Assembly: GCF_013520985.1 (NCBI RefSeq)
Contig: NZ_JACDTY010000002.1
Coordinates: 310,001 to 374,000 of the forward strand
Direction: 5' to 3'
From: Mesorhizobium neociceri
GTDB taxonomy: Bacteria > Pseudomonadota > Alphaproteobacteria > Rhizobiales > Rhizobiaceae
DNA length: 64,000 bases
Positions 47,771 through 60,438 of this stretch are shown one piece after another. Position 1 is the first letter of the stretch. Each line of letters starts with the position of its first letter. The notes under the pieces were generated by a model. The model was given only the letters and a program-made list of their open reading frames with translations, searched no databases and had not been told where the DNA came from. The position numbers and the translations under genes are program-made.

Positions 47771-48529
47771 CTATAAGGATTCGAAGCGGAAGGCCGTTTC
47801 GGTTCGAAAAACCCTACCGACGCCCGGTGAATCGAGATGCGCTCCCGCGACGTAGCAGGCGTTACCGGCTGCGATCGCCAGTATTTGCAGCCGGCTTGTC
47901 CTCGCCTGATCCTGGTCGGCGTCGAACTCCCACGTGATCTCCGGCTGATCGAATTGAAGCGACGGCACATGCACGATGTCGCCCCAGATCAACAATGTTT
48001 CGCCTCCGCTCATGACGCGAAAGCAGGTGTGGCCGACTTCATGGCCAGGGGTGGCAATCGTCTCGATATGCGCGCTGACGCGCTGCCCGGCGTCGAGAGG
48101 CTGGGCGTGGTTGTGGAAGCGTTCCAGCCTCGTCTCCTCGCGAAACATGCCTAGCTCAGCTCGCGGGACAAGCAGGCGAGTGAGTTGCGGGAAGCCATCC
48201 CGACCATCGGCAAGGATGAGCCCGTGGATATGGTCGAGATGGGTGTGGGTGAAGGCAACGGTCCGAATCCGCTCGATGGCGATCTTCGCCTCGCGCAGCG
48301 CCTCGGGCAGGTGCCCCATTGTCGGGTGCCAGGCGTTCGAAGCGCCTGTGTCGATCAGCGTGATGTCGTCGCCGTCATCGATGGCAAAGGTGTTGACCGA
48401 CAGCCTGAGCGCGCCGTCAACGAGCGATACCTGAGATGGCAGGTCATCGCCGAATGCCCGATCTCCGGGCTGGCGTAGTCGTCGGACTGGCATGTCGACA
48501 TAGCCGTCGCGCAATGACGTGACCGTCAT
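47771..48529 (-). CDS. metallo-beta-lactamase-fold hydrolase
   Basis: MBL-superfamily hydrolase of 252 residues. The metal-binding motif is FTHTHLDHIHGLILADG (HxHxDH, about residues 95-110), with a second His in GHEVGHTCFRV and Asp in LLIWGDIVH. The N-terminal INTFAIDDGDDITLIDTGAS has the family strand layout. The pattern is that of lactonase-like or glyoxalase II-like MBL proteins; a quorum-signal lactonase is possible but not shown. There is no signal peptide. The gene faces the tetR gene with 4 bp between stops. Confidence 0.85.
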   Translation of the reverse strand: MTVTSLRDGYVDMPVRRLRQPGDRAFGDDLPSQVSLVDGALRLSVNTFAIDDGDDITLIDTGASNAWHPTMGHLPEALREAKIAIERIRTVAFTHTHLDHIHGLILADGRDGFPQLTRLLVPRAELGMFREETRLERFHNHAQPLDAGQRVSAHIETIATPGHEVGHTCFRVMSGGETLLIWGDIVHVPSLQFDQPEITWEFDADQDQARTSRLQILAIAAGNACYVAGAHLDSPGVGRVFRTETAFRFESL

Positions 48530-48624
48530 GCTCCGATTCTATACCCCGTATGATGATGCCCGGCCGAAATTCGTTCTAATGTTCACCCGCTATTCTTCCG
48601 AACCCGGTTCCCGGCTTTCGGAAT

Positions 48625-49470
48625 CTAGATCATCTCCAGCCCGCGCTTGCGCGTCGGCGGCGGAAAGGCGCGGTCGAGATCGGCGAAGTCTTCACTGGTC
48701 AGCTTGATATCGAGCGCGGCGACATTCTGGCGGACATGCTCCTGGCTGCTGGCCTTTGGGATGGCGATGACGCCCGGCTGCGCCACCACCCAGGCCAAAG
48801 CTATCTGTGCTGCCGTGGCGTTGTGGCGGGCGGCAATGACGTCGAGCCTGGTATTGCGCGCCAGCGCGCCCTGCTCGACCGGCGAATAGGCCATGATCGG
48901 GATGCCGCGCTGCCGGCTCCACGGTGCGAGGTCGAATTCAGGACCGCGCCGCGACAGATTGTAGAGCACCTGGTTGGTCTGGACATTGCCGCCCGAGCGC
49001 AGGCCGGTCAGTTCCTCCATCTCATCGGTGTCGAAATTGCTGACGCCCCAATGGCGGATCTTGCCGGCCTTCTTCAATGCCTCGAAAGCCTCGACGGTTT
49101 CAGACAGAGGCACGCTGCCCGGCCAGTGCAGGAGATAGAGATCGATGCGGTCGGTGCGCAGGCGCTTCAGGCTGTTTTCGCAGGCCCGCGCCACGCCGGC
49201 GCGCGAGGCATTGGACGGCAGCACCTTGGAGACAAGAAAGAGGTCGTCGCGGCGTCCGGCAATGGCCTCGGCCACCACCTCCTCGGCGCCGCCGCTGGCA
49301 TACATTTCGGCTGTGTCGATCAGCGTCATGCCAAGATCGAACCCAAGCTTCAGCGCGTTGATCTCACCGGCGCGGCGACGGATATCCTCGCCCATCTTCC
49401 ATGTGCCCTGGCCCAGCACCTGGACGGGCTCGCCCGAAGGCAGCGTGGTGGTTCTGATTTTAGATGACAT
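48625..49470 (-). CDS. aldo/keto reductase
   Basis: NADPH-dependent reductase of 281 residues in the AKR superfamily. All four catalytic residues are seen: Asp and Tyr in [15 protein letters not shown] (about residues 49-63), Lys in [11 protein letters not shown], and His in [12 protein letters not shown]. The C-terminal cofactor part includes [17 protein letters not shown]. It would reduce aldehydes or ketones; a broad substrate range is typical for this 2,5-diketogluconate reductase-like branch. It is transcribed toward the metallo-hydrolase, with a gap of about 95 bp. The next gene upstream is the frameshifted membrane protein. Confidence 0.9.
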   Translation of the reverse strand: MSSKIRTTTLPSGEPVQVLGQGTWKMGEDIRRRAGEINALKLGFDLGMTLIDTAEMYASGGAEEVVAEAIAGRRDDLFLVSKVLPSNASRAGVARACENSLKRLRTDRIDLYLLHWPGSVPLSETVEAFEALKKAGKIRHWGVSNFDTDEMEELTGLRSGGNVQTNQVLYNLSRRGPEFDLAPWSRQRGIPIMAYSPVEQGALARNTRLDVIAARHNATAAQIALAWVVAQPGVIAIPKASSQEHVRQNVAALDIKLTSEDFADLDRAFPPPTRKRGLEMI

Positions 49471-49568
49471 GGCCAGCTCCGTGTGAAGTTAGATCGCAGC
49501 ACAGCCATGGCCGAAAATCCAGACTGAAGCTTCCTCGCCTTCGCCGGGCGATTGTTCGACAAACCCCA

Positions 49569-50349
49569 CTATGCGGCAGATGCGGTTGAACGGTGGAGGA
49601 TCAGATAGACCAATCCACTTACCATCACACTCGCGAGCGCAGCCGCTGAATAGGTGACAGCAATGCCAAGGTTGTCCAGCCAGACTGCCACCACTGCGAA
49701 GAACGCGGCAAACGAAAACGAGCCAGTGATCACGCCTCTAACAAGATTTGATGCGGCCCCCGGTCCCCATCTGATGGTGCGTAAAAACGCTCAGAATCAG
49801 AACGAAGACCGGAAATGGCGCAAGAAGACCGCTTAGCTTTGCACCGAAATGCCCTGTCAAGAATGTGATCAGAAGCACGAAGGCCGCTGATACCAACATC
49901 CGCAGAGTGAGATCAAAACGGATCGTGATCTTTGCAGCGGCGTCAATGTTCACAGGCTTCAATAGGGCCATAAGGAGCAAGATTGTTATCAGAACCAGCC
50001 CCAATCCGGATGTGACGGTCCACTCGAATTCATTCCAGATCAATGTCGCCGCAAAGAAAGCTCCTACGCTACATAGGACGGTCAGGGCCACATTGAGCCG
50101 CTTCGCCAGCAGCGCATAGGTAAAACAGAAGATGCAGGTCGAGACCTGGCCGACGAAGTTCGCCACTGCCGCGTGCTGTGCAAACGAAGCGCCATGCTCC
50201 AAGGCCGTAAAGACCGAGATCGGTCCCGTTATCAGCGGAACGCCCATAAGCATTCCGCCTATGGCGGGGCCGTATTTGCGGCTCAGCAGCGTAAGGCAAA
50301 GGATAAGAACCGGCGCGGTGGCAAGCTTGAAGGCCAGGATCACGGGCAA
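49569..50349 (-). pseudogene. multi-span membrane protein gene interrupted by a one-base frameshift
   Basis: The frame from ATG 50349 encodes a membrane protein (MPVILAFKLATAPVLILCL start, six or more spans) that stops at 49738 after THHQMGTGGRIKSC. On the same strand a second frame continues without gap: GAASNLVRGVITGSFSFAAF and AVTYSAAALASVMVSGLVYL, ending at 49569. Removing one G from either G run at 49757-49768 gives MGTGAASNLVRGV and restores about 259 residues. So the original protein is longer and broken near its C-terminus, or the base is a sequencing error. The GC content looks lower than in neighbours. Function unknown; the repeat organisation suggests a small transporter. Confidence 0.78.
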
Positions 50350-50471
50350 GATGGCAACTGCCTAACACCTATCTATCATCCAGCCCCTCTTGCCGCATTT
50401 CTGCCACCGGCACCGTAGGCGGCGGGAGACATCCGGAAAGGATATTCCGCCACGGCCGTTCGCCGATGCCC

Positions 50472-50864
50472 TTACTTCGCCGGATGAGCGGCGAGCCAGT
50501 CCTGCATCTGCTTGATCTCGGCTTCCTGGGCGGCGATCACGCCTTCGGCCAGCTTGCGGATTTCAGGATCCTTGCCGTTGGCGAGTTCCACCTTGGCCAT
50601 GTCGATCGCGCCCTGATGATGCGGGATCATGCCGCGCACGAAATCGACGTCGGCATTGCCGGTATATTGCGAGGCCATCATGTCGGCATGCATCTTGTCC
50701 ATCGCCGCCTTGTAGCCTGCGGTCGACGGACTGGTCGCGTCTGTCGCCATCGCGCCCATGTCATGTTTCATTTCTTCGGATTGCGCTGGAACGCTTTCCA
50801 GGAAAACGGCCAGCAGCATTCCCGCCGCCATCAGCAAAAGCACGATCTTTTTAGCCAAGGTCAT
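50472..50864 (-). CDS. DUF305 protein (secreted, metal-handling context)
   Basis: Protein of 130 residues with a signal peptide or N-terminal anchor (KKIVLLLMAAGMLLAVFL). The DUF305 domain has the conserved FVRGMIPHHQGAIDMAKVEL (about residues 75-94) and a helical repeat ending in MQDWLAAHP. Met and His are abundant in the mature part (MKHDMGAMATD, AAMDKMHADMMASQ). DUF305 proteins are ferritin-like four-helix bundles often found beside copper-resistance genes. It lies 43 bp downstream of the copper ATPase on the same strand, so the two probably share the copper-responsive promoter. Confidence 0.85.
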   Translation of the reverse strand: MTLAKKIVLLLMAAGMLLAVFLESVPAQSEEMKHDMGAMATDATSPSTAGYKAAMDKMHADMMASQYTGNADVDFVRGMIPHHQGAIDMAKVELANGKDPEIRKLAEGVIAAQEAEIKQMQDWLAAHPAK

Positions 50865-50907
50865 CCATGATCTCCTGTTGATTGAAATTCGTATTTGGGG
50901 GCTTCGC

Positions 50908-53421
<2,514 letters not shown>

Positions 53422-53453
53422 CGAAAAAATGCCTTCATGTCTGTCTGGGTGCG

Positions 53454-53484
53454 GAGGTAGTGCTTCCAGTAACTGGAAGGTCAA
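53454..53484 (-). promoter_or_regulatory. MerR/CueR(HmrR)-type promoter of the copper ATPase
   Basis: On the minus strand, TTGACC (53484-53479) and TACCTC (53459-53454) are spaced 19 bp, the stretched spacing used by MerR-family activators. The spacer holds the dyad CTTCCAGTTACTGGAAG (53463-53479), like the known CueR/HmrR boxes (CCTTCC-N-GGAAGG). This decides the ATPase start at 53421, since the longer open frame begins inside this promoter. Confidence 0.85.
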
Positions 53485-53566
53485 GGGGCGATTTCGACTT
53501 TTCGATCATGGCCGCCATCGGGCGGCATCGAGGGAAAAATCCCTTACGCAATTTCTTTCCTATGTT

Positions 53567-54451
53567 ATGGACGCGACCACCCGCACCCACTGCATCGATC
53601 CCACTCAAATGAAATGCCTGGTTATCAATCTCGATCGGTCCCGCGACCGCCTCGCCCATGTGACGGCCGAGTTCGCCCGTATCTGCGTCGCCTTTGAACG
53701 GGTCGCCGCCGTCGACGCACGCGACCGGCCGAATCTGGCCGCACTGCCACAGGGCAAGAAGCATTTGCGTATGGCCGACGGCGAGATCGCCTGCCTGCTC
53801 AGCCACAAACAATGCTGGTCGATCATCGCGGCAGGCGAGGATGCCTATGGCGCCATCTTCGAGGACGACATCGTCTTCGCCGACAAGGCTGGCCCGTTGC
53901 TTGCCGGTGCGGACTGGATCCCCGCCGATGCCGACATCGTCAAACTGGAAACGTTCTTCAATCGAACCGTGATTTCACGCAAGCAGGTTGCCTGTGGTCA
54001 CGGTTTTTCCGCGAGCAGGCTGCACGCCGTCCATATCGGCACGGCCGGGTACATCCTGTCGAGACAGGCCGCCCGAGACCTCATCGAGGCGACGAATGAG
54101 ATCGCCATTCCCGTCGATCATCTCGTGTTCAATCCGCGTTTTGCGACCTCGTCCCGCCACGTCATTTACCAGCTTGTGCCGGCTTTGTGCTTGCAGGCTC
54201 AGTTCCTTGGCGGCGGACCAGTGCAATTGCCGAGCCTGCTCAAGCAGGAGCGCACAGAGGAATGGGTGGCAAGCGGGAGGGGCAAGAAGCGCGACAAGCC
54301 GATTGCGGCCAAGGTAGGGATCGAGACAAGGCGACTAGCGAGGCAAATCGCCGATCTCTTCCGCTTACGCCGGGAGAAAATCATCCCGTTCGAGTATCGC
54401 GGCCGGCGCATCCGTCGGCCCCATACACAGCGCCGTGAAAACGCGCTATAG
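53567..54451 (+). CDS. glycosyltransferase family 25 protein (LPS type)
   Basis: Protein of about 294 residues resembling LPS beta-1,4-galactosyltransferases of family GT25. CLVINLDRSRDRLAHVTAEF is the family's N-terminal nucleotide-sugar region, then GEIACLLSHKQCW, and the DxD-type metal motif is IFEDDIVFAD (about residues 110-119). The C-terminus is basic. An ATG at 53609 (MKCLVINLD) is also in frame and closer to the usual family start. The expected product adds a sugar to lipooligosaccharide. It is alone, without other LPS genes nearby, and lies 33 bp upstream of glnD. Confidence 0.83.
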   Translation: MDATTRTHCIDPTQMKCLVINLDRSRDRLAHVTAEFARICVAFERVAAVDARDRPNLAALPQGKKHLRMADGEIACLLSHKQCWSIIAAGEDAYGAIFEDDIVFADKAGPLLAGADWIPADADIVKLETFFNRTVISRKQVACGHGFSASRLHAVHIGTAGYILSRQAARDLIEATNEIAIPVDHLVFNPRFATSSRHVIYQLVPALCLQAQFLGGGPVQLPSLLKQERTEEWVASGRGKKRDKPIAAKVGIETRRLARQIADLFRLRREKIIPFEYRGRRIRRPHTQRRENAL

Positions 54452-54484
54452 ACGCCGCCGAAAGGCGAGGCCAATCGGCAACTT

Positions 54485-57280
54485 ATGGCAAAAATCTCCC
54501 TCAAACTCGACGAGCTGATCGACAGCGAGGCGCTGCGCCGCGAGATGACGGCGCTGACCTCGGCCGGCAACGGCGCCGAACCCGGCGCGCGCGTCGGCGC
54601 GCTCAAGCTGCTGAAGGGACGGCTGACCGAGGGCCGCAAGATCGCCGAGCGCATGCTGATGGACGATGGCAGCGGCGCGGCCTGTGCCGCCCGGCTGTCG
54701 CATCTCATGGACGAGATCATCCGCGCCCTTTACGACTTCGCCGCGACCCATGTCTATCGCGTGAAAAACCCGTCGACCGCCGAGCGCATGGCCGTCGTCG
54801 CGGTCGGCGGCTACGGCCGCGGCACGCTGGCGCCAGGCTCGGACATCGATCTGTTGTTCCTGTTGCCCTACAAGCAGACGCCGTGGGGCGAGCAGATCGT
54901 CGAATACATGCTCTATATGCTGTGGGACCTTGGCCTGAAGGTCGGCCACGCCACCCGCAACATCGACGAGTGCCTAAGGCTGTCGCGCAGCGACATCACC
55001 ATCCGAACCTCGATCCTCGAAGCCCGGTTCCTGTGGGGTGAGCAGAAGCTTTTTGACGAATTGCTGACCCGCTTCGACCATGAAGTGGTGCGCACCACCG
55101 GACCGGAATATGTGCAGGCCAAGCTCGCCGAGCGCGACGAGCGCCATGCCAAGGCTGGCGAAAGCCGTTATCTGGTCGAGCCCAACGTCAAGGACGGCAA
55201 GGGCGGCCTGCGCGACCTGCAGACGCTGTTCTGGATCGCCAAATACTTTTATCGCGTGCGCACCGGCGAGGAACTGGTCGAGAAAGGTGTCTTCACCGAG
55301 GCCGAGTACCGCGAGTTCCAGAAGGCCGAAGACTTCCTGTGGGCGGTGCGCTGCCACATGCATTTCCTCACCGGCAAGCCCGAGGAGCGGTTGCATTTCG
55401 ACATCCAGCGCGAAATCGCCGAGCGTCTCGGTTACACCACCCATCCCGGCCTGTCGGCGGTCGAACGCTTCATGAAGCACTATTTTCTCGTCGCAAAGGA
55501 TGTCGGCGATCTCACCCGCATCTTCTGCGCCGCGCTGGAGGAAGAGCAGGCCAAGCACGTGCCGGGCTTCAACCGCATCTTCCTCACCTTCCAGCGCCGC
55601 AAGCGCAAGCTGGCCGGCACGTCCGATTTCATCGTCGACAACCATCGCATCAACGTCGCCGACGACACGGTGTTCGAGCGCGACCCGGTCAACCTGCTCA
55701 GGCTGTTCTGGTTCGCCGACAAGCACGGGCTGGAATTTCATCCCGATGCGCTGAAGCTGCTCACCCGTTCGCTCGGTCTGGTCAACAAGTCGTTGCGGCG
55801 CGACAAGGAGGCCAACCGGCTGTTCCTCGACATCCTGACTTCGGACCGCAATGCCGAGCTTAATCTGCGGCGCATGAACGAGGCAGGGCTGCTCGGCAAG
55901 CTGATCCCCGACTTCGGCAAGATCGTCGCCATGATGCAGTTCTCGATGTACCACCACTATACGGTGGACGAGCACCTGATCCGCTGCATCGGCGTCTTGG
56001 CCGAGATCGAGCGCGGCGACGGCGAAAAGGTGCATCCGCTGTCGCACACGCTGATGCCGGGGCTGAAGAAGAGCCGCGAGGCGCTCTATGTCGCAGTGCT
56101 CTTGCATGACATCGCCAAGGGCAGGCCGGAGGATCACTCCGAGGCCGGCGCAAGGATCGCGCGGCGTATCTGCCCGCATATGGGCTTGTCGGCCGCCGAC
56201 ACCGAGACCGTCGCCTGGCTGGTCGAGAACCATCTCGTCATGTCGATGACGGCGCAGACCCGCGACCTCAACGACCGCAAGACGATCGAGGATTTCGCCT
56301 CGATCGTGCAGTCGGTCGAACGGCTGAAGATGCTCCTGATCCTCACCGTCTGCGACATCAGGGGTGTCGGGCCGGGCGTGTGGAACGGCTGGAAGGGCCA
56401 GTTGCTGCGCACGCTCTACTACGAGACGGAGCTGCTGTTGACCGGCGGGTTCTCGGAGGTGTCGCGCGCCAAGCGGACGGCGGCGTCACGCGAGCGGCTG
56501 GCCGAGGCGCTTGCCGACTGGCCGGACAAGGCGCGCAAGCGCTATGTCGGCCTGCATTATGAGAATTACCTCTTGACCGTCGACCTTGCCGACCAGCTGC
56601 GCCATGCCGAATTCATCCGCGAAGCGGACGCGGCGGGCAAGAAACTCGCCACCGTGGTCAGGACCCACCAGTTCGAGGCGGTGACCGAAATCACCGTGCT
56701 GGCGCAGGACCATCCGCGTCTGCTTTCGGTGATTGCCGGGGCCTGTGCGGGCGCCGGCGGCAACATTGTCGACGCACAGATCTTCACCACATCCGACGGC
56801 CGCGCCCTGGACATCATCCTGATCTCCAGGGAGTTCGACCGCGACGAGGACGAGCGCCGCCGCGCCGAGCGCGTCGGGCGGCTGATCGAGGATGTGCTGT
56901 CGGGCAAGAGCTGGCTGCCGGAGATGATCGAAAAGCGCACCAGGCCGCGGCGCGGCGCCAAGGTGTTCAAAATTCCGCCGCGCGCCGAAATCCGCAACAC
57001 GCTGTCGAACCGCTTCTCGGTGATCGAGGTCGAAGGGCTGGACCGGCCGGGCCTGTTGTCGGAGATCACCAGCGCGCTGTCCGACCTGTCGCTCGATATC
57101 GCCTCGGCCCACATCACCACTTTCGGCGAGAAGGTGATCGACACCTTCTATGTCACCGACCTGACCGGGCAGAAGATCGACAACCCGGCGCGCACCGCCG
57201 CCATTCACACCAGGCTGATCGCAGCACTTGAGGGCGTTGCCCCCGAGCGTGGCGGCAAGGCCAAGGCGGCCGCCGAGTGA
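54485..57280 (+). CDS. glnD: bifunctional uridylyltransferase/uridylyl-removing enzyme GlnD
   Basis: Nitrogen-status sensor of 931 residues that uridylylates and deuridylylates PII proteins in response to glutamine. The nucleotidyltransferase motif is [20 protein letters not shown] (about residues 100-119), the HD domain for uridylyl removal contains [13 protein letters not shown] (about 540-552), and two C-terminal ACT domains begin near [17 protein letters not shown] and [17 protein letters not shown]. Full length for Rhizobiales. It starts a block, with murJ 40 bp downstream and trpS after that, whose order is conserved in rhizobia by recollection. Confidence 0.97.
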   Translation: MAKISLKLDELIDSEALRREMTALTSAGNGAEPGARVGALKLLKGRLTEGRKIAERMLMDDGSGAACAARLSHLMDEIIRALYDFAATHVYRVKNPSTAERMAVVAVGGYGRGTLAPGSDIDLLFLLPYKQTPWGEQIVEYMLYMLWDLGLKVGHATRNIDECLRLSRSDITIRTSILEARFLWGEQKLFDELLTRFDHEVVRTTGPEYVQAKLAERDERHAKAGESRYLVEPNVKDGKGGLRDLQTLFWIAKYFYRVRTGEELVEKGVFTEAEYREFQKAEDFLWAVRCHMHFLTGKPEERLHFDIQREIAERLGYTTHPGLSAVERFMKHYFLVAKDVGDLTRIFCAALEEEQAKHVPGFNRIFLTFQRRKRKLAGTSDFIVDNHRINVADDTVFERDPVNLLRLFWFADKHGLEFHPDALKLLTRSLGLVNKSLRRDKEANRLFLDILTSDRNAELNLRRMNEAGLLGKLIPDFGKIVAMMQFSMYHHYTVDEHLIRCIGVLAEIERGDGEKVHPLSHTLMPGLKKSREALYVAVLLHDIAKGRPEDHSEAGARIARRICPHMGLSAADTETVAWLVENHLVMSMTAQTRDLNDRKTIEDFASIVQSVERLKMLLILTVCDIRGVGPGVWNGWKGQLLRTLYYETELLLTGGFSEVSRAKRTAASRERLAEALADWPDKARKRYVGLHYENYLLTVDLADQLRHAEFIREADAAGKKLATVVRTHQFEAVTEITVLAQDHPRLLSVIAGACAGAGGNIVDAQIFTTSDGRALDIILISREFDRDEDERRRAERVGRLIEDVLSGKSWLPEMIEKRTRPRRGAKVFKIPPRAEIRNTLSNRFSVIEVEGLDRPGLLSEITSALSDLSLDIASAHITTFGEKVIDTFYVTDLTGQKIDNPARTAAIHTRLIAALEGVAPERGGKAKAAAE

Positions 57281-57320
57281 CCATCACTTTGTCCCAATCA
57301 CCCAGGCAATCTCCGCGCGC

Positions 57321-58928
57321 ATGAGCCTCGTCAAGAAATTCGCCACAGTTGCGTCCGGCACGCTGATGAGCCGCGCGCTCGGCTTTGGCCGCGAGATGCT
57401 GATGGCGGCAGCCCTCGGCACCGGACCTGTGGCCGACGCCTTCAACGCCGCCTTCCAGTTTCCCAACACGTTTCGCCGGCTGTTTGCGGAAGGCGCCTTC
57501 AACGCCGCCTTCGTGCCGCTGTTTGCCAAGGAGATCGAGACCCACGGCACCGACGGCGCCAAGCGTTTTTCGGAAGAAGTGTTCGGCGTGCTGTTTTCGG
57601 CGCTGCTGGCGCTGACCATCGTCATGGAACTGGCGATGCCGCTGATCGTGCGCTACCTGGTGGCGCCGGGCTTTGCCGACACGCCGGGCAAATTCGAGAC
57701 GACCGTCCTGCTTGCGACGATCATGTTCCCGTATCTCATCTGCATGTCGCTCGCGGCCATGATGGCCGGCATGCTGAATTCGCTGCGCCGCTATTTCGCC
57801 GCCGCCGTCGCACCGGCTTTCCTCAACATCATCCTGATCAGTGTGCTCGGTTATGCCTGGTACTGTGGCATGGATGCGCGTGAAGTCGGTTTCAGCCTGT
57901 CCTGGGGCGTGCTGGCGGCGGGCATCGTGCAACTCGCCATCGTCTGGGTTGCGGTGCGCAATGCCGGCATCGCCATCGGTTTTCGCCGGCCGAAGATGAC
58001 GCCCAACGTCAAGCGGCTGCTGATCCTGGCGCTGCCGGCGGCGATCACCGGCGGCATCACCCAGATCAACCAGCTGATCGGCACGGCGATCGCGTCGGCG
58101 CAGGACAGTGCCGTGTCCTCACTGGCATACGCCGACCGCATCTACCAGCTGCCGCTCGGCGTCGTCGGCGTCGCGGTGGCGATCGTGCTGTTGCCGGAAC
58201 TGTCGCGTGCGCTGAAGTCGGGCAATCTGGTCGAGGCGGCCAATCTGCAGAACCGCTCGGTCGAGTTCACGCTGTTCATGACCTTGCCGGCCGCCGCCGC
58301 CCTGTGGGTGATGGCGGAACCGATCGTGCGGCTGGTCTATGAGCGCGGTGCCTTTGCCGCCAACGGCTCGACACCGACGGTGGCCGCGATCCTGGCGATC
58401 TTCGGCCTTGGCCTGCCAGCCTTCGTGCTGATCAAGGCCTTCACGCCCGGCTATTTTGCCCGAGAGGATACGCGCACGCCGATGATGTTCGCCGCCATCT
58501 CGGTCGGCGTGAACGTCGCGACTGCGCTGACGCTGTTTCCCAGGATGGGCGCGCCCGGCATTGCGGTGGCCTCGGCCGTCGCCGGCTGGGTCAATGCGGT
58601 GATGCTGCTTGCGGTCTTGATCCGGCGCGGCCATTGGGGCCGCGACCTGCCGCTGCTGAAACGCATTCCGCGCCTGGTGCTGTCGGCGGCGGTAATGGCG
58701 GCGGCGCTCTATTTCGCCGAGCACTGGCTGGCCGTCCGGCTCGGCCCTGGCTCGCCACTGGTGATCAAGGCGACGACGCTGCTGGCGCTGGTGGCCGGCG
58801 GCGCGGCTCTCTATTTCGTCACCGCGTTTGCCACCGGCGGCGCCGATTTCGGCATGATCCGGCGCAACGTCAAGCGCGGGTCGGGCAAGGCAGCGGCGCC
58901 AGCGCCAAAGGTCGATCTGGACGAATAG
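57321..58928 (+). CDS. murJ: lipid II flippase MurJ (MviN)
   Basis: Integral membrane protein of 535 residues of the MOP exporter superfamily that flips lipid II for peptidoglycan synthesis. The start SLVKKFATVASGTLMSRALG and FGREMLMAAALGTGPVADAFNAAFQFPNTFRRLFAEGAFNAAFVPLF match the family closely (PNTFRRLFAEG and conserved Arg). Fourteen hydrophobic segments follow. The C-terminus is basic and Lys/Ala-rich. The ATG at 57321 is the family start; the frame extends upstream to 57228 without signals. Located between glnD and trpS. Confidence 0.96.
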   Translation: MSLVKKFATVASGTLMSRALGFGREMLMAAALGTGPVADAFNAAFQFPNTFRRLFAEGAFNAAFVPLFAKEIETHGTDGAKRFSEEVFGVLFSALLALTIVMELAMPLIVRYLVAPGFADTPGKFETTVLLATIMFPYLICMSLAAMMAGMLNSLRRYFAAAVAPAFLNIILISVLGYAWYCGMDAREVGFSLSWGVLAAGIVQLAIVWVAVRNAGIAIGFRRPKMTPNVKRLLILALPAAITGGITQINQLIGTAIASAQDSAVSSLAYADRIYQLPLGVVGVAVAIVLLPELSRALKSGNLVEAANLQNRSVEFTLFMTLPAAAALWVMAEPIVRLVYERGAFAANGSTPTVAAILAIFGLGLPAFVLIKAFTPGYFAREDTRTPMMFAAISVGVNVATALTLFPRMGAPGIAVASAVAGWVNAVMLLAVLIRRGHWGRDLPLLKRIPRLVLSAAVMAAALYFAEHWLAVRLGPGSPLVIKATTLLALVAGGAALYFVTAFATGGADFGMIRRNVKRGSGKAAAPAPKVDLDE

Positions 58929-59026
58929 TGCGGGCGAGTTAACGGGCAACGCCGGTCTTGATCCCGTCCGCCCCTTCGTCCATAAGCGCGCCGTCGCAAG
59001 ACTTTCGCCGCGCGTGGTTTCCAGCC

Positions 59027-59069
59027 GCGTGATTGGCTCCGAAAAGTCTGCAACTTTTCGGAATCACGC
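59027..59069. repeat. hairpin between murJ and trpS
   Basis: The arms GCGTGATT and AATCACGC enclose a second pair CCGAAAAGT/ACTTTTCGG with a 5-nt loop CTGCA. No T run follows, so it is more likely a repeat or mRNA-stability element than a terminator. Confidence 0.7.
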
Positions 59070-59102
59070 TTAGTACGGCCCTCCACAAGCCATGAGGAAC
59101 CC

Positions 59103-60170
59103 ATGACCGCCTTCAAACAGCTCGTCTTTTCCGGCGTCCAGCCGACCGGCAATCTGCATCTCGGCAACTATCTCGGCGCCATCAAGAAATTCGTCGCCCT
59201 GCAGGATACGTCCGACTGCATCTATTGCGTCGTCGACCTGCACTCGCTGACGGCGCAGCTCGTCCACGACGACCTCGCCGACCAGACCCGCTCGATCACC
59301 GCCGCCTTCCTCGCCTCCGGCATCGACCCGAAGAAGCACATCGTCTTCAACCAGTCGCGGGTGATGCAGCATGCCGAGCTCGCCTGGATCTTCAACTGCG
59401 TGGCGCGCATCGGCTGGATGAACAAGATGACGCAGTTCAAGGACAAGGCCGGCAAGGACCGCGAGAACGCCTCGCTGGGACTGCTCGCCTATCCCTCTTT
59501 GATGGCCGCCGACATCCTGCTCTACCGCGCTACTCATGTGCCGGTGGGCGAGGACCAGAAGCAGCATCTGGAACTGACCCGCGACATCGCGCAGAAATTC
59601 AACAACGACTTTTCGAGCCGCATCGCCAGCCTTGGCGTCGGCGTCGAGATGCAGGTGGGCGAAGAGACGGTGAACGGCTTTTTCCCGATCACCGAACCGG
59701 TGATAGGTGGTCCGGCGGCGCGCATCATGAGCCTGCGCGACGGTTCGAAGAAAATGTCGAAGTCGGACCCGTCCGACCTGTCGCGCATCAACCTGACCGA
59801 CGATGCCGACACCATCTCGAAGAAGATCCGCAAGGCCAAGACCGATCCGGAAGCGTTGCCGAGCGAGGTCGACGGACTGCAAAGCCGCCCGGAAGCGGAA
59901 AACCTGGTCGGCATCTATGCCGGGCTGGCCGAGATGTCGAAGGCCGACGTGCTGAAAGAGTTCGGCGGCCAGCAGTTTTCCGTGTTCAAGCCGGCACTGG
60001 CCGATCTTGCCGTGGAAAAACTGGCGCCGATCGCCGGCGAGATGCGCCGCATCGAGGGCGACCGCGCCTATGTCGATGCGGTGCTGAAGGATGGCGGGGA
60101 GCGCGCCGGCGTGCTGGCCGAAACCACGATGAAAACCGTGCGCGACATTATCGGCCTGCTGCAGGGCTGA
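59103..60170 (+). CDS. trpS: tryptophanyl-tRNA synthetase
   Basis: Class I aminoacyl-tRNA synthetase of 355 residues that charges tRNA-Trp. The start [20 protein letters not shown] carries the HIGH-equivalent HLGN motif (about residues 19-22), and the KMSKS motif is [12 protein letters not shown] (about 215-226). ATP and Trp binding residues are in [14 protein letters not shown]. Length is standard for the bacterial enzyme. ATG at 59103 preceded by GAGGAACCC. It ends 39 bp before a GC-rich hairpin. Confidence 0.97.
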   Translation: MTAFKQLVFSGVQPTGNLHLGNYLGAIKKFVALQDTSDCIYCVVDLHSLTAQLVHDDLADQTRSITAAFLASGIDPKKHIVFNQSRVMQHAELAWIFNCVARIGWMNKMTQFKDKAGKDRENASLGLLAYPSLMAADILLYRATHVPVGEDQKQHLELTRDIAQKFNNDFSSRIASLGVGVEMQVGEETVNGFFPITEPVIGGPAARIMSLRDGSKKMSKSDPSDLSRINLTDDADTISKKIRKAKTDPEALPSEVDGLQSRPEAENLVGIYAGLAEMSKADVLKEFGGQQFSVFKPALADLAVEKLAPIAGEMRRIEGDRAYVDAVLKDGGERAGVLAETTMKTVRDIIGLLQG

Positions 60171-60208
60171 GCCCAGCCGTCACAGTGCACTGCACCACAC
60201 TGGCATAA

Positions 60209-60230
60209 GGCCGGCGGCTTGCCGCCGGTC
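60209..60230 (+). terminator. GC-rich hairpin after trpS (weak terminator candidate)
   Basis: GGCCGGCGGC and GCCGCCGGTC pair around a TT loop. No T run follows, so intrinsic termination is doubtful. The downstream gap holds the two long hairpins at 60263 and 60355. Confidence 0.4.
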
Positions 60231-60262
60231 TGTCGAGGTGGCAGATTGCGGCCGAATTGACA

Positions 60263-60338
60263 CTCGTATCGCTGATTTTTGAAATTCGCACTGCCCTCGA
60301 TATCCAACTCTGGCGAATTTCAAAATCAGCGATACGAG
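60263..60338. repeat. long hairpin element 1 upstream of uspA
   Basis: The arms are 26-27 nt (left begins CTCGTATCGCTGATT, right ends AATCAGCGATACGAG) with a 23-nt spacer containing CGATATC. The inner end of each arm is GAAATTCGC/GCGAATTTC, shared in form with the next element. Confidence 0.88.
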
Positions 60339-60354
60339 CAACCTATTGATTTCC

Positions 60355-60426
60355 AGTGTCGTTTTGATTTCGAAGTTCGCTCATAGCGCGATATCGAAGT
60401 CAGGCGAACTTCGAAATCACGACACT
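60355..60426. repeat. long hairpin element 2 upstream of uspA
   Basis: The arms begin AGTGTCGTTTTGATT and end AATCACGACACT, with a 3-nt bulge (TTT) on the left. The spacer is again 23 nt and again contains CGATATC. The inner arm ends are GAAGTTCGC/GCGAACTTC, matching element 1 with one change that is compensated on the other arm. Confidence 0.88.
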
Positions 60427-60438
60427 AGGTAGATAGAC

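Noticed and set aside
47800..47840. Possible tRNA T-loop (GGTTCGAAAAACCC)
   Set aside because: It lies inside the metallo-hydrolase reading frame, and no cloverleaf can be built around it.
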